NCBI RefSeq assembly: GCF_001682855.1
Contig: NZ_MAQW01000029.1
Span: forward strand, 232,487-296,486
Origin: Bacillus sp. FJAT-27264
GTDB lineage: Bacteria > Bacillota > Bacilli > Paenibacillales > Paenibacillaceae
Length of the DNA stretch: 64,000 bases
Direction: 5' to 3'
In this document: in pieces, positions 7,954-16,801 of the stretch
Layout of the letters: each line of letters starts with the position of its first letter
Position numbering within the stretch: position 1 is the first letter of the stretch
The notes under the pieces: model-generated
What the model saw: only the letters and a program-made list of their open reading frames with translations
Database searches by the model: none
Told to the model about the DNA's origin: nothing
Translations under genes and position numbers: made by a program

Positions 7954-10236
7954 ATGGGAATGGATTTAGAACTTGTGCCGGTGCCGCAAAAGCCGCGGCT
8001 GCACAAGCGAATTTCAGCTGTAATCGGACAAAGAATCAGGGAAACCTATCGTTATGATACAACTCTATGGAGAACCGCACTGGCTGGTCTGTGGACGCTC
8101 AGCTTTTTAGCTTTCACTGCAACCATCCTAGGAATGCCCACTGGCTTCGGCATCCCGGCCGACATCGCCTTTGCCGCTGTGGTGGGGACAATACTACTAG
8201 CTGCTGCAGGCCATCTGATCGCCTTGCTGATTGCAATAACGGGCCTGCGCATCCCGCGGTTATTCGCAGGCTGTCTGCTCTCAGCTTTGGTCATCGTATG
8301 GCTTGTCCTTTACGGTGCCAACATGGACTGGATTGCCTCAACGGTCATAGCCGCACTATGCACCTGCCTTAGCGCCCTTGGCGGCATCGCTCTGGGGCTA
8401 TTGCGGAACAAACGGGTAGCTGCTGGACTACTGCTGGCGTCGGCACTCATGTTATCACAGATGGCTTTGGCTGGTGGTGGACAGGATAGACCCGACGACC
8501 CCGGGGCAGCTGCCGTTAGCGACAGCCTTGTAAAGCCACTGACTGCCTACAACCCTGCGGAGCCTGGCCCCTACGCCTACGACTCCTTCACGTATGCCAG
8601 CGGAAATGATCTGCACCGTAAGGAATACGGCAGCGATGCAGCACTCCTCTCTTCCTCGGTCGACGCATCTGAGTATACCCAGAAGGGCTGGCCGAAGCTA
8701 CGCAGTCTGTTCTGGGGGTTTGACTATAGCGCGCTGCCTCTGAACGGCCGGGTCTGGATGCCGGAGGGGGAGGGTTCACATCCGCTGGTGCTGATCGTTC
8801 ACGGCAACCATATGATGGAGGATTATTCTGACGGGGGCTACGCTTATCTTGGGGAACTGCTGGCCAGCCGAGGATTTATCGCCGTCTCACTGGACGAGAA
8901 CTTCCTTAACTATTCGGCCTGGACTGGAATCCCCGACAATGACTTTACGGTCCGCGCCTGGCTGATTCTTAAGCATATGGAGCAGCTCGCAGCATTCTCG
9001 GAGCAGCCCGGCAATCCGTTCTATGGAAAAATTGACTTCAGCAAGACGGCTCTGCTGGGCCACAGCCGGGGCGGACAAGCCGTAGCCATGGCCGCCGATT
9101 CTGGGCGCTGGTTTAAGAACGATCCTGTATGGAAAACAGTAACGGACCGCTTCCAAATCTCAGCCGTCGTTGCCCTTGCGCCTACTGATAAAGCTATTGA
9201 TGGACAACAGGCCAAGCTGAAGGATATCAGCTATTTGACACTACAGGGCGCACGCGATGGCGATGTGCATGACTTTTATGGGGATCGGCAATACATCCGC
9301 TCCTCCTACTCCACAGGCTCTGCCGCCTTCAAGAGTTCTCTATATATTGCCGATGCCAATCACAGCCAGTTCAACAGTGACTGGGGACTCCGCGATCAGT
9401 CGTTGCCCACCGGGCTGTTTTTAGATCGCAGCCTAATCATGGATGGCGCCGAACAGCGTCAGATTACCAAAGTGTACGTATCGGCTTTTCTGGAGACGAC
9501 ACTGCTTGGCAAAAATGAATACCGGGAGCTGTTCCGCGATTACCGGAGCGGACTGCAATGGCTACCGGACACCGCGTATTATAGCCGCTTCCAAGGCGGA
9601 GACTATCGTTCCCTTGTCAATTTTGACGAGGACCGTAACAAGTATACTGCAGGTATCGGTACCGCCTCTGCCCAAGGCATGGACTGGATTGAAGAGTTAG
9701 CCAAGGACCGGGAAGACAAGAGCAAAACGACCTACGGTGTTGTCTTGAAACGTACAGCTGAGAAGGGGGAAGAATCCTACTACCGGGTCAAATGGAAGGA
9801 GGAAGACGCTGCTCCCCTTGATTTGTCGGAAGCGGAAGGTCTGTCCTTCTCCCTCGCCAACCGCAATACTGACGACGATGAAGAGGAGAATGAGGAAAGT
9901 TCGTTAGCTCCTGAGGTGGAGGTAGAGTTGACGGATAGCAATGACACCTCGGCGCGCCTGCCATTGTCTGAAATAATGGACGTGCTACCGCTGCCGCACA
10001 CTCAGTTCACCTTACTTCCTTGGCTAGAGGAACGCGTAAGCGACGGCAAATACGGAGATCCTACGGAGGCCGTATTTCAAACCTACGAACTACCCTTTGA
10101 GCGATTCCAGGAAGTCGAGCCGGCTCTGGAGCCGGAGAAGCTGACCGAGATTACCTTCTATCTCGAAGAAAAAGGCGACAAAATTATGCTCGACGACATC
10201 GGATTCTATGTCGGGGGTAACGAAAATGTACGTTAA
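7954..10236 (+). CDS. Membrane-anchored alpha/beta hydrolase
   Basis: A 760-residue protein with two parts. Residues about 45-180 form five hydrophobic segments. From about residue 260 comes an alpha/beta hydrolase domain, presumably extracytoplasmic. The nucleophile elbow is GHSRGG with Ser371, an oxyanion-type LIVHGNHMM lies near residue 280, and DANHSQF supplies the likely catalytic His470. A C-terminal all-beta-looking region (about 580-755) rich in Glu/Asp may bind ligand or glycan. The fold resembles dienelactone hydrolase/PAF-acetylhydrolase-like esterases; the substrate is unknown. The start is fixed by TTCGGAGGACACTGTC before the ATG. It is monocistronic and divergent from sbp. Confidence 0.8.
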   Translation: MGMDLELVPVPQKPRLHKRISAVIGQRIRETYRYDTTLWRTALAGLWTLSFLAFTATILGMPTGFGIPADIAFAAVVGTILLAAAGHLIALLIAITGLRIPRLFAGCLLSALVIVWLVLYGANMDWIASTVIAALCTCLSALGGIALGLLRNKRVAAGLLLASALMLSQMALAGGGQDRPDDPGAAAVSDSLVKPLTAYNPAEPGPYAYDSFTYASGNDLHRKEYGSDAALLSSSVDASEYTQKGWPKLRSLFWGFDYSALPLNGRVWMPEGEGSHPLVLIVHGNHMMEDYSDGGYAYLGELLASRGFIAVSLDENFLNYSAWTGIPDNDFTVRAWLILKHMEQLAAFSEQPGNPFYGKIDFSKTALLGHSRGGQAVAMAADSGRWFKNDPVWKTVTDRFQISAVVALAPTDKAIDGQQAKLKDISYLTLQGARDGDVHDFYGDRQYIRSSYSTGSAAFKSSLYIADANHSQFNSDWGLRDQSLPTGLFLDRSLIMDGAEQRQITKVYVSAFLETTLLGKNEYRELFRDYRSGLQWLPDTAYYSRFQGGDYRSLVNFDEDRNKYTAGIGTASAQGMDWIEELAKDREDKSKTTYGVVLKRTAEKGEESYYRVKWKEEDAAPLDLSEAEGLSFSLANRNTDDDEEENEESSLAPEVEVELTDSNDTSARLPLSEIMDVLPLPHTQFTLLPWLEERVSDGKYGDPTEAVFQTYELPFERFQEVEPALEPEKLTEITFYLEEKGDKIMLDDIGFYVGGNENVR

Positions 10237-10318
10237 GTAAACTGCCCTTATATCATCACGAACAGTAAACTGCTCTCATCTCATCATGAAAAGTAAACTA
10301 CCCCAATATCATCGAACA
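10237..10318. repeat. Three tandem 28-bp repeats directly after a stop codon
   Basis: Three head-to-tail units start GTAAACTGCC, GTAAACTGCT and GTAAACTACC at 10237, 10265 and 10293, each ending in TCATCA/TCATCG..AA. The array begins at the first base after the hydrolase stop codon. Confidence 0.85.
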
Positions 10319-10370
10319 GGCCATTCCTCCCCTCCGGTAACCCGGATGGACTTGGAATGGCCTGTATTTA
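10317..10370 (+). terminator. Terminator of the hydrolase gene
   Basis: The stem CAGGCCATTCC / GGAATGGCCTG (10317-10327 and 10354-10364) is followed by TATTTATT. Between here and 10540 I see nothing except a short 7-bp reiteration of GATCGCC/AATCGCC near 10457-10480. Confidence 0.75.
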
Positions 10371-10540
10371 TTAGACAGTACTCTGTTTAAGTGAAATTAA
10401 GACTCAAACCGAAGATCAGGAGTTATTCTGTTGAAGCTAGAGCTTGGGCTTGGGATCGCCGATCGCCAATCGCCAATCCCCTGTACTACTTCTTAATATA
10501 CCCGTCTTCTTAAAGTGAAACGGGGACACACCCCAACTAA

Positions 10541-10731
10541 GAGCATTTTTGTACCTTATATTTATTAAATTGAGGTGAAGAAGGGACATAAGAGCATTAT
10601 TGTATCTTATTTTCGAAAAAATACGCTAACAGGGGTATTATGGAAGATTTAAGGTACACAATTGCATTTAATTCCCACAAACTCTTGCTCCCAGAAGATT
10701 TAGGGTACAAAAATGTCGTTAATTACACTTC
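10541..10731. repeat. Dispersed inverted-motif repeat, copy B
   Basis: A full four-part copy: forward motifs at 10541-10560 (GAGCATTTTTGTACCTTATA) and 10591-10613, inverted motifs at 10645-10672 and 10696-10731 (the last containing GGTACAAAAATGTCGTTAAT). A flank with GGGGACACACCCCAACTAA precedes it and is nearly repeated before copy C. It lies between the convergent ends of the hydrolase (+) and lactonase (-) genes. Confidence 0.9.
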
Positions 10732-10747
10732 GATAATATGTTCTATA

Positions 10748-11803
10748 TTAATTAAGTGCCTTAATACAGACCGGGGTTGGAATTTCCAGCTCATTGCCTG
10801 TAGGAATCAACCGGCCACTGTCCCCGTCGATGTGGAACGAAACAATCGTACCGCTGTTCTGATTGGCTGCCAGCAGCTTTCCGCCAAGAATAGCGAAATT
10901 TCGTGGAGTCCGTCCGCCGGTACTCTGCCAGTCGGCAGGCTCCAGAAGACCTGTAACACCATCAATAAGGAACAACGCAATGCTGTCATGCCCCCGGTTG
11001 GAGGCATAAAGATAACGTCCGCACGGAGCAATGTGAATATCGGCTCCAGAATCGTCGCTGCCGGCAATATAGGATTCAGGTAGTGCACTAACATGCTGCA
11101 AGACAGTTAGTTCATCATGTTGTTCATCTTTTGCGAATACTGTGACCGTATTGTTCAGCTCATTGATCAGGTAAGCCCATTTTCCAGAGGGATGAAGTGT
11201 CAGGTGGCGTGGCCCGGAGCCCGGCGGCAGATCAACCGCAGCTTGCTTGACCAATTCGTCCTCCTCCTGACGATAGATAACAACCTGATCTAGACCAAGG
11301 TCACAGACAAAAAGACGATCACCCGTGCTGCCTGGAATGACCGAGTGCGGATGCGGCGCTTCTTGCCGATCCTGACGTGATCCAGAGCCGGTGTGCTGGA
11401 TCTGAGCCGACATTTCCAGAATCGAGCCGTCTTCACTTAAAGGGAACACATTAACATTTCCCCCCGAGTAGTTGGCTACGAAGATCCTGTCTTCCTCCGG
11501 ACTGATAGAAACATAACACGGCGCGCCACCTTCCGTTTTGCGGATGTTTCCCAGCGGTGACAATACCTTCGATCCAGGATCAATAGCGAATGCCTGAACC
11601 TCTCCCTCATCCTTCTCACTGACCGCATACAAGACGCTCCCGGCGCGATTCACTGCCAAATAAGAAGGGTTTTCGATACCGCTCGTTCCCTCCAGAACTC
11701 TCATATCCCCGGTACTGCGGTTCAAGCTGCAGAGACGAATGCCCTGCTCACCTTCAGGACTGTAGGTACCAACATAAAATAATACTTCATCAGAGCGTTC
11801 CAT
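10748..11803 (-). CDS. Lactonase family beta-propeller protein (6-phosphogluconolactonase-like, YkgB/Pgl type)
   Basis: A 351-residue seven-bladed propeller. It begins FYVGTYSPEGEQGI, carries repeated blade motifs (YLAVNRAGSVLYAVSE, HPSGKWAYLINELNNTVTVF, CGRYLYASNRGHDSIALF), and ends with the family NEL...PTPVCIKAL segment. These follow the YkgB/Pgl lactonase pattern. Some members hydrolyse 6-phosphogluconolactone, giving the second step of the oxidative pentose phosphate pathway; others have unknown lactone substrates. The ATG at 11803 follows ATAAGGAGTCGCTGCC. It is a single gene facing the hydrolase gene. Confidence 0.88.
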   Translation of the reverse strand: MERSDEVLFYVGTYSPEGEQGIRLCSLNRSTGDMRVLEGTSGIENPSYLAVNRAGSVLYAVSEKDEGEVQAFAIDPGSKVLSPLGNIRKTEGGAPCYVSISPEEDRIFVANYSGGNVNVFPLSEDGSILEMSAQIQHTGSGSRQDRQEAPHPHSVIPGSTGDRLFVCDLGLDQVVIYRQEEDELVKQAAVDLPPGSGPRHLTLHPSGKWAYLINELNNTVTVFAKDEQHDELTVLQHVSALPESYIAGSDDSGADIHIAPCGRYLYASNRGHDSIALFLIDGVTGLLEPADWQSTGGRTPRNFAILGGKLLAANQNSGTIVSFHIDGDSGRLIPTGNELEIPTPVCIKALN

Positions 11804-11991
11804 GGCAGCGACTCCTTATCGATTATCATTTTTTTCACTATAGCATGTTTGCTGGGGCAATACATCAGACTAAAACTGCGCAATCCGGCGAAAAGCGAAA
11901 TCATGCACCAATTTTTCACATCTGGTTAAAACAATCGGCAACAGGTTAATAGTTACCATCGAACAGTACATCACAAAGGAGCTGAAGCCTA

Positions 11992-12252
11992 ATGAGTTTT
12001 CTATGGATGTTGATTGTTGGCGGAATTATCGGATGGCTGGCAGGTCTGATTATGGGTAGAGATATTCCGGGAGGCGTAATCGGCAACATTATTGCCGGAA
12101 TTCTCGGCTCATGGCTGGGTGGCATGCTGCTGGGAAGCTGGGGACCGAAGGTCAGTGATTTCTATGTTTTCCCGTCCCTGATTGGTGCCATCGTGCTGAT
12201 CTTCATTGTAAGTCTGATCCTGCGCTCGACCGGTGGGCGTAGCCGCTCATAA
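11992..12252 (+). CDS. GlsB/YeaQ/YmgE family small membrane protein
   Basis: An 86-residue protein with three hydrophobic segments and the glycine-rich family pattern GGIIGWLAGLIMGRDIPGG, then NIIAGILGSWLGG and a final membrane span before a basic tail. The family (transglycosylase-associated/YeaQ) is commonly stress-induced in bacteria; its molecular role is unknown. The start is supported by AAAGGAGCTGAAGCCTA before the ATG. It is monocistronic and ends at the rho-independent terminator 12305-12338. Confidence 0.88.
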   Translation: MSFLWMLIVGGIIGWLAGLIMGRDIPGGVIGNIIAGILGSWLGGMLLGSWGPKVSDFYVFPSLIGAIVLIFIVSLILRSTGGRSRS

Positions 12253-12304
12253 ACTGTATATCTTGGAACATATAACTGATGCCCATAGATAGTGATCGAT
12301 GGAA

Positions 12305-12338
12305 ACCCTGCCGGAGCCTGAGCCCGGCAGGTTTTTTT
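12305..12338 (+). terminator. Rho-independent terminator
   Basis: The stem ACCCTGCCGG / CCCGGCAGGT is followed by seven T residues, 53 bp after the YeaQ-type gene. Confidence 0.9.
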
Positions 12339-12467
12339 GAGTTTGCAGCTCTCTCATGCCAATGGCCGCACATTGCGGGGAGCCTCACAGAGGCTTCAAT
12401 GTTTTGCCATCATTTTTCTGTTATAATGAAGGCACAAGTGACTCAAATCACAGAGAGGTCGTGAATT

Positions 12468-12968
12468 ATGGGCAGCATCAACCCCTCGCTACTACATATC
12501 GGTTCCACCGTGGGGGCCGTTATCATGGCATTGATGGTGATCTTTATTCGGCTGAAGGCCAGCGCCCGTCCGGTTACCATTCGCAAAATATGGATTCCCC
12601 CCCTCGGCATGTCAACTGGCTTTGCCATGTTCGTCGTCCCGGAGGTGAGGTTTCCGCTATGGTGGGCAGCTATTGCCTTTTTGGTCGGCTGGTTTATTTT
12701 TGCCTACCCGCTTATCCGTACAACAAGCTTCGAGCAACGGGACGGACAGGTATTTGCCCAACGCTCCAAGAGCTTCGCGTTTATTCTACTCGGCCTGCTA
12801 TTGGTCCGCACACTGCTGCATGAGTTCATTAACCGCTATGTCTCGGTACCGCAATCCGGGGGACTGTTCTTCATCCTGGCCTTTGGCATGATTGTCCACT
12901 GGAGACTGTTCATGTATAAACGCTACAATGTGATCGTGCCGCCAGAAACACGGATTCCACAATCCTAA
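12468..12968 (+). CDS. ccdC: CcdC-like membrane protein (DUF1453)
   Basis: A 166-residue protein with four to five membrane segments. The pattern matches CcdC of Bacilli: LKASARPVTIRKIWIPPLGM after the first span, then FPLWWAAIAFLVGWFIFAYP, TTSFEQRDGQVFAQRSKSF and the conserved C-terminal MYKRYNVI. B. subtilis CcdC (about 160 residues) is encoded beside CcdA and a response-regulator-like protein but is not required for cytochrome c maturation; its function is unresolved. Here it stands alone. The ATG is preceded by AGAGAGGTCGTGAATT. A terminator follows at 13003. Confidence 0.85.
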   Translation: MGSINPSLLHIGSTVGAVIMALMVIFIRLKASARPVTIRKIWIPPLGMSTGFAMFVVPEVRFPLWWAAIAFLVGWFIFAYPLIRTTSFEQRDGQVFAQRSKSFAFILLGLLLVRTLLHEFINRYVSVPQSGGLFFILAFGMIVHWRLFMYKRYNVIVPPETRIPQS

Positions 12969-13002
12969 TCTTAGTCCGAGGACAGCAGCACTATCTCACG
13001 AC

Positions 13003-13045
13003 AGAGCATTCAACAAGCCTAACGGTTTGATGAATGCTCTTTTTA
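13003..13045 (+). terminator. Rho-independent terminator after ccdC
   Basis: The stem AGAGCATTCA / TGAATGCTCT is followed by TTTTT. Confidence 0.85.
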
Positions 13046-13267
13046 ATGCAGAAATATTTTGCGAAAAACAGCATGTAGCTATGTAACTATCCACACGAAA
13101 GCCCCGCTAATTTAATGTACAACCTGAGATGAATAGGGATACTCTCCCTCCATTTTTTTCGCTGTATGTCAGGTAACTTCCTGGATGATCGGCTAGAATA
13201 AAGATATGCGCAAGAAAACTTTAAGCAGCAAATCGCAGACTTTTTTGAGAGAGCGGGGATTTACAAA

Positions 13268-14230
13268 TTGAAGAGTAAAACAAGAAAAGTAGCGATTGTC
13301 GGCTCAGGAATGGTGGGCTCCAGTTGTGCCTACTCCATGGTCAATCAATCGATCTGCGATGAGATCATGATGATCGACCGGACCTACGACCGGGCCATGG
13401 CTCAGGCGTTGGATCTCTCCCACTGCATGGATTTCACAGGTACCCGAACTAAGGTATATGCCGGAACCTACAGTGACTGTGCTGGAATGGACGTTGTCAT
13501 TCTCACGGCGGGTGCTAACCCGCAGCCCGGTCAGACCAGACTGGATGTACTTGACGCTGCAGCTGTAATAACTAAAGAGATTGTGGCCGGAATTATGGCT
13601 GGCGGCTTCGACGGCATCTTCGTCATTGCGGCGAATCCGGTCGATATCGTCACTTATATGGTATGGAAAATGTCCGGCCTGCCCCGGCACCGGGTGATCG
13701 GCACAGGTACCTCCATTGACTCTTCGCGGCTTAAGACGCTGCTATCCGATGTGTTCTCCATCGACCCTCGCAGCGTGAACGGATACGCGCTAGGCGAGCA
13801 TGGGGAGTCCCAGTTCGTTGCGTGGTCACATGTGACCATTGGCGGCAAACCTATTCTCCACATTATGGAACAGCATCGCGAACGCTTCAGTCACCTGGAT
13901 CTGGATGACATCGCCCGCAAGACAAAGGATGCCGGTTGGGAGATCTTTACCCGCAAGGGCTCAACACATTTTGGAATCGGTAGTGCCCTGGCCTACATTA
14001 CCCGGGCTATCCTTAACGATGAGAACAAGATTATTGCCGTCTCGGCAATTCTGGAAGGAGAATACGGGCAGGAGAATGTGTGCGCAGGTGTGCCTGCCAT
14101 TATTGGGCGCAGCGGCATCCATGAGTTGCTGGAGCTGAACCTGAATGAGGAGGAATCCGTTAAATTCGGCGCTTCTTGTGAAATTGTGCGTTCAGGAATT
14201 AGCGGCCTCAGTCTCCCTCAGCCTGAATAA
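13268..14230 (+). CDS. L-lactate dehydrogenase-like 2-hydroxyacid dehydrogenase
   Basis: A 320-residue LDH/MDH superfamily enzyme that interconverts a 2-ketoacid and an L-2-hydroxyacid with NAD(H). Visible features: the Rossmann loop GSGMVGSS, catalytic His in GEHGES (near residue 180), substrate Arg in DSSRLK, and Asn in ANPVDIV. The specificity loop reads ANPQPGQTRLDVL. Canonical Bacillus LDH has Gln and MDH has Arg at the first loop position, where this protein has Pro with Gln one residue later. Lactate is the likeliest substrate, but another short 2-ketoacid is possible. The start is TTG (13268), preceded by GAGAGAGCGGGGATT; no in-frame ATG lies before the nucleotide-binding loop. A terminator follows. 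Confidence 0.85.
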   Translation: MKSKTRKVAIVGSGMVGSSCAYSMVNQSICDEIMMIDRTYDRAMAQALDLSHCMDFTGTRTKVYAGTYSDCAGMDVVILTAGANPQPGQTRLDVLDAAAVITKEIVAGIMAGGFDGIFVIAANPVDIVTYMVWKMSGLPRHRVIGTGTSIDSSRLKTLLSDVFSIDPRSVNGYALGEHGESQFVAWSHVTIGGKPILHIMEQHRERFSHLDLDDIARKTKDAGWEIFTRKGSTHFGIGSALAYITRAILNDENKIIAVSAILEGEYGQENVCAGVPAIIGRSGIHELLELNLNEEESVKFGASCEIVRSGISGLSLPQPE

Positions 14231-14240
14231 GAACAAAGCA

Positions 14241-14291
14241 AAAAACCTCCAGTCCGTAAGCACTCATAAATGTGCAGACACTGGAGGTTTT
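14241..14291. terminator. Bidirectional terminator between ldh-like and cadA-like genes
   Basis: The stem AAACCTCCAGT / ACTGGAGGTTT lies between convergent genes, with an A-run on the left and a T-rich tail on the right. Confidence 0.85.
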
Positions 14292-14300
14292 ATTATGGAT

Positions 14301-16574
14301 TTAACCTTGTTGCTCAACTTTTAGTGCGCGAACACTATTAAGTACAGCCAGTACGGTCACACCAACATCCGAGAAGACCGCTTCCCACATCGTCGCAATC
14401 CCGAATGCACCCAGCAGAAGGAAGATCGCCTTAACACCAAGTGCGAAACCAATGTTCTGCCAGACGATTCTCCGTGTGCGCTTAGCCACGCCTATAGCGG
14501 TAGCAATCTTCGAAGGCTCGTCGGTCATGATGACGATATCCGCTGCTTCGATTGCAGCATCAGAACCCAAACCGCCCATCGCGATGCCAACATCTGCTCT
14601 GGCCAATACTGGAGTGTCGTTGATTCCATCCCCGACAAAAATAATCTTCTCCCGTCCGCTCTTCTCGCGCTCCAACCGCTCAATAGCCTCAACCTTATGC
14701 TGCGGCAGCAGTTCAGCGTGAATCTCGTCTACGCCGAGTTCGCGGCCTACAGCCTCCGCAACAGAAGCAGCATCGCCGGTCAGCATGACCGTCTTGCGGA
14801 TGCCAAGTCCCTTCAGCGCCGAGATGGCTCGCGCTGAATCCTCCTTCACCTCGTCTGCAATGACGAGGTAACCGTCATACTGCTTGCCGGTCGCGATATG
14901 CACGATCGTGCCACTCTGCTCCGGCACCTGATAGGCAATGCCCTCCCGTTCCATCAGTCGGGCATTCCCGGCCAGCACGGCCTTACCGTCCACATTCACG
15001 GAGATGCCGTGACCGGAGATCTCGTTATAATCCGAGATGGCATCCTTAGCGATTTCCTCTGCGTAAGCAGCCCGAATAGATTCCGCAATCGGGTGATTCG
15101 AATGACTCTCCGCATAGGTTGCGGTGCGCAGCAACTCTTCTTTACTTCTCCCGTTCGCTGGAAAAATACCAGTGACCTTGAACTGCCCCTTGGTCAGTGT
15201 ACCAGTTTTATCAAAGACAACGACCTTGACATCATTGAGCGCCTCCAGGTAATTGCTGCCCTTCACGAGAATACCGCTCCGGGAAGCGGCGCCGATGCCG
15301 CCGAAGAAGCCAAGCGGGATCGACACGACCAGCGCACAAGGGCAAGAGATCACGAGGAAGACCAGTGCCCGGTAGATCCAGTCCGAGAAGGTTGCTCCAC
15401 TGATCAGAAGCGGTGGAACAACAGCCAGCAGCAGCGCTGTAATTACTACAACAGGCGTGTAGCCACGAGCGAATTTGGTAATAAAGTTCTCTGTCTTGGC
15501 TTTATTGGAGGACGCATTCTGCACCAGCTCAAGAATCTTGGAGACGGCAGACTCTCCGAATGTCTGCGTAACCTCCACGGTAATTACCCCGTTGCGGTTA
15601 ATGAACCCACTCAAGACCTTACTGCCCGGACCCGCAGAGCGTGGTACCGATTCACCTGTCAGCGCTGAGGTATCCATCATCGCGCTGCCTTCAAGAATGG
15701 TCCCGTCCAGCGGCACCTTCTCACCAGGCTTGACGAGAATAATGTCGCCAATCGCCACTTCCTCTGGCGAGACGCGTCTTGTACCGCCGTCGACTTTAAG
15801 CTCGGCGAACTCGGGGCGAATATCCATCAGCGCCGTAATCGATCTGCGCGAACGATTCACCGCGAGGCCCTGGAACAGCTCCCCGACCTGATAGAAGAGC
15901 ATTACGGCGACCCCTTCCGGGTACTCCCCAATCGCAAATGCGCCGATCGTTGCCAGCGCCATCAAAAAGTTCTCGTCAAATACCTGACCTCTGACGATAT
16001 TCTTTATTGCCTGCAGCACCACCTCGCCACCGACAATAAAGTAAGCGGCGAGAAAGATCAGCAGTTCGACAACTCCGTTGACCGACAGCAGCATGCCTGC
16101 CGCTGCAAGAATCCCTCCGCCTGCCAGGCGGGTCAAAATTCGGCGCGTGTCACCTTCCCCATGGGAATGCGTATGCCCGTGACCAGCCTCATCGCCATGG
16201 GCTTCCCCATGTCCATGTTCATGATGATGACCGGTTCCATGTTCATGTGTATGTCCCGATTCTTCATGTGAATGCCCATGCTCATGACCCGATTTTGCCT
16301 GCGGAATCGCTCTGCCTCCAGCCAGCTTCTCCTTTAGCTTCACATGAGGCTCCAGCGCCGTGACGGTCCGCGCCGCTTCCACCCCAGCCGCTTCCGCATG
16401 GTTTTCATCAGTTACCATGGTTAGCGTCTTGGTCACGAAATTCACGGAGCAGGAGGACACCCCCTCGATTTTGCCCACTTTATCTTCAATTTTCATTGCG
16501 CAGTTTGCGCAGTGCAGTCCTTCCAGCTCCCACTGGCGTTTTACCGTTCCCTGAATCGTATTCAAACTACTCAT
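14301..16574 (-). CDS. cadA: Zn2+/Cd2+-type P1B-ATPase exporter (CadA/ZntA-like)
   Basis: A 757-residue ATP-driven exporter of divalent soft metals. Order: an N-terminal HMA domain with LHCANCAMKIE (Cys22, Cys25), a long His/Glu/Gly-rich loop (about residues 95-150), transmembrane domain, actuator with TGES, the ion-binding SCPCAL motif, phosphorylation motif DKTGTLTKG, and hinge GDGINDTP. CPC plus the C-terminal IGFALGVKAIFLLLG places it in the Zn/Cd/Pb group rather than the Cu group. Translation should start at ATG 16574 or TTG 16565, since the promoter and operator lie just upstream at 16592-16655; GAGGGAG precedes both. It is likely repressed by the ArsR protein at 18871-19236. Confidence 0.93.
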   Translation of the reverse strand: MSSLNTIQGTVKRQWELEGLHCANCAMKIEDKVGKIEGVSSCSVNFVTKTLTMVTDENHAEAAGVEAARTVTALEPHVKLKEKLAGGRAIPQAKSGHEHGHSHEESGHTHEHGTGHHHEHGHGEAHGDEAGHGHTHSHGEGDTRRILTRLAGGGILAAAGMLLSVNGVVELLIFLAAYFIVGGEVVLQAIKNIVRGQVFDENFLMALATIGAFAIGEYPEGVAVMLFYQVGELFQGLAVNRSRRSITALMDIRPEFAELKVDGGTRRVSPEEVAIGDIILVKPGEKVPLDGTILEGSAMMDTSALTGESVPRSAGPGSKVLSGFINRNGVITVEVTQTFGESAVSKILELVQNASSNKAKTENFITKFARGYTPVVVITALLLAVVPPLLISGATFSDWIYRALVFLVISCPCALVVSIPLGFFGGIGAASRSGILVKGSNYLEALNDVKVVVFDKTGTLTKGQFKVTGIFPANGRSKEELLRTATYAESHSNHPIAESIRAAYAEEIAKDAISDYNEISGHGISVNVDGKAVLAGNARLMEREGIAYQVPEQSGTIVHIATGKQYDGYLVIADEVKEDSARAISALKGLGIRKTVMLTGDAASVAEAVGRELGVDEIHAELLPQHKVEAIERLEREKSGREKIIFVGDGINDTPVLARADVGIAMGGLGSDAAIEAADIVIMTDEPSKIATAIGVAKRTRRIVWQNIGFALGVKAIFLLLGAFGIATMWEAVFSDVGVTVLAVLNSVRALKVEQQG

Positions 16575-16591
16575 CTCCCTCAAATAATCAT

Positions 16592-16655
16592 ATATGAGTA
16601 TTTGTTCATATGTTAACTTAACCACATTATATGCCTTACAATCTTGGAGTGTCAA
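16592..16655 (-). promoter_or_regulatory. cadA promoter with ArsR/SmtB-type operator
   Basis: On the minus strand TTGACA (16650-16655), an 18-bp spacer and TATAAT (16626-16631) form a near-consensus promoter. The operator 16592-16611, read on the plus strand ATATGAGTATTTGTTCATAT, follows at about +8 to +27. It matches the SmtB/CzrA-type 12-2-12 style half-site ATATGAACA. Confidence 0.9.
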
Positions 16656-16724
16656 TGTGCATATGCATAATTTCCCTCCTCCTATCTGAGAATAATCAAA
16701 TGTCCTCACTTTCTTCAAAACATC

Positions 16725-16777
16725 TTGAAATCCCTAGTTCAGGCATTTATTATTAATATATGAGCAATTATTCATAT
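16725..16777 (+). promoter_or_regulatory. CDF exporter promoter with ArsR/SmtB-type operator
   Basis: TTGAAA (16725-16730), a 17-bp spacer and TATTAT (16748-16753), then ATATGAGCAATTATTCATAT at 16758-16777. The operator has the same length and half-sites as the one in front of cadA, so both genes should answer to the same repressor. Confidence 0.9.
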
Positions 16778-16801
16778 GTTATTTTGAAAAGAGGTCTTTA
16801 T

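Noticed and set aside
10640..11083. 147-codon plus-strand frame over repeat copy B and the lactonase end
   Set aside because: Half of it lies in the dispersed repeat and half is antisense to the lactonase gene.
13206..13271. 21-codon upstream frame whose stop overlaps the TTG start of the LDH-like gene
   Set aside because: Coupling is conceivable but there is no convincing ribosome site, so I do not call a leader peptide.
14898..15668. 256-codon open frame antisense to cadA
   Set aside because: Overlaps the conserved catalytic core of cadA and has no ribosome site.
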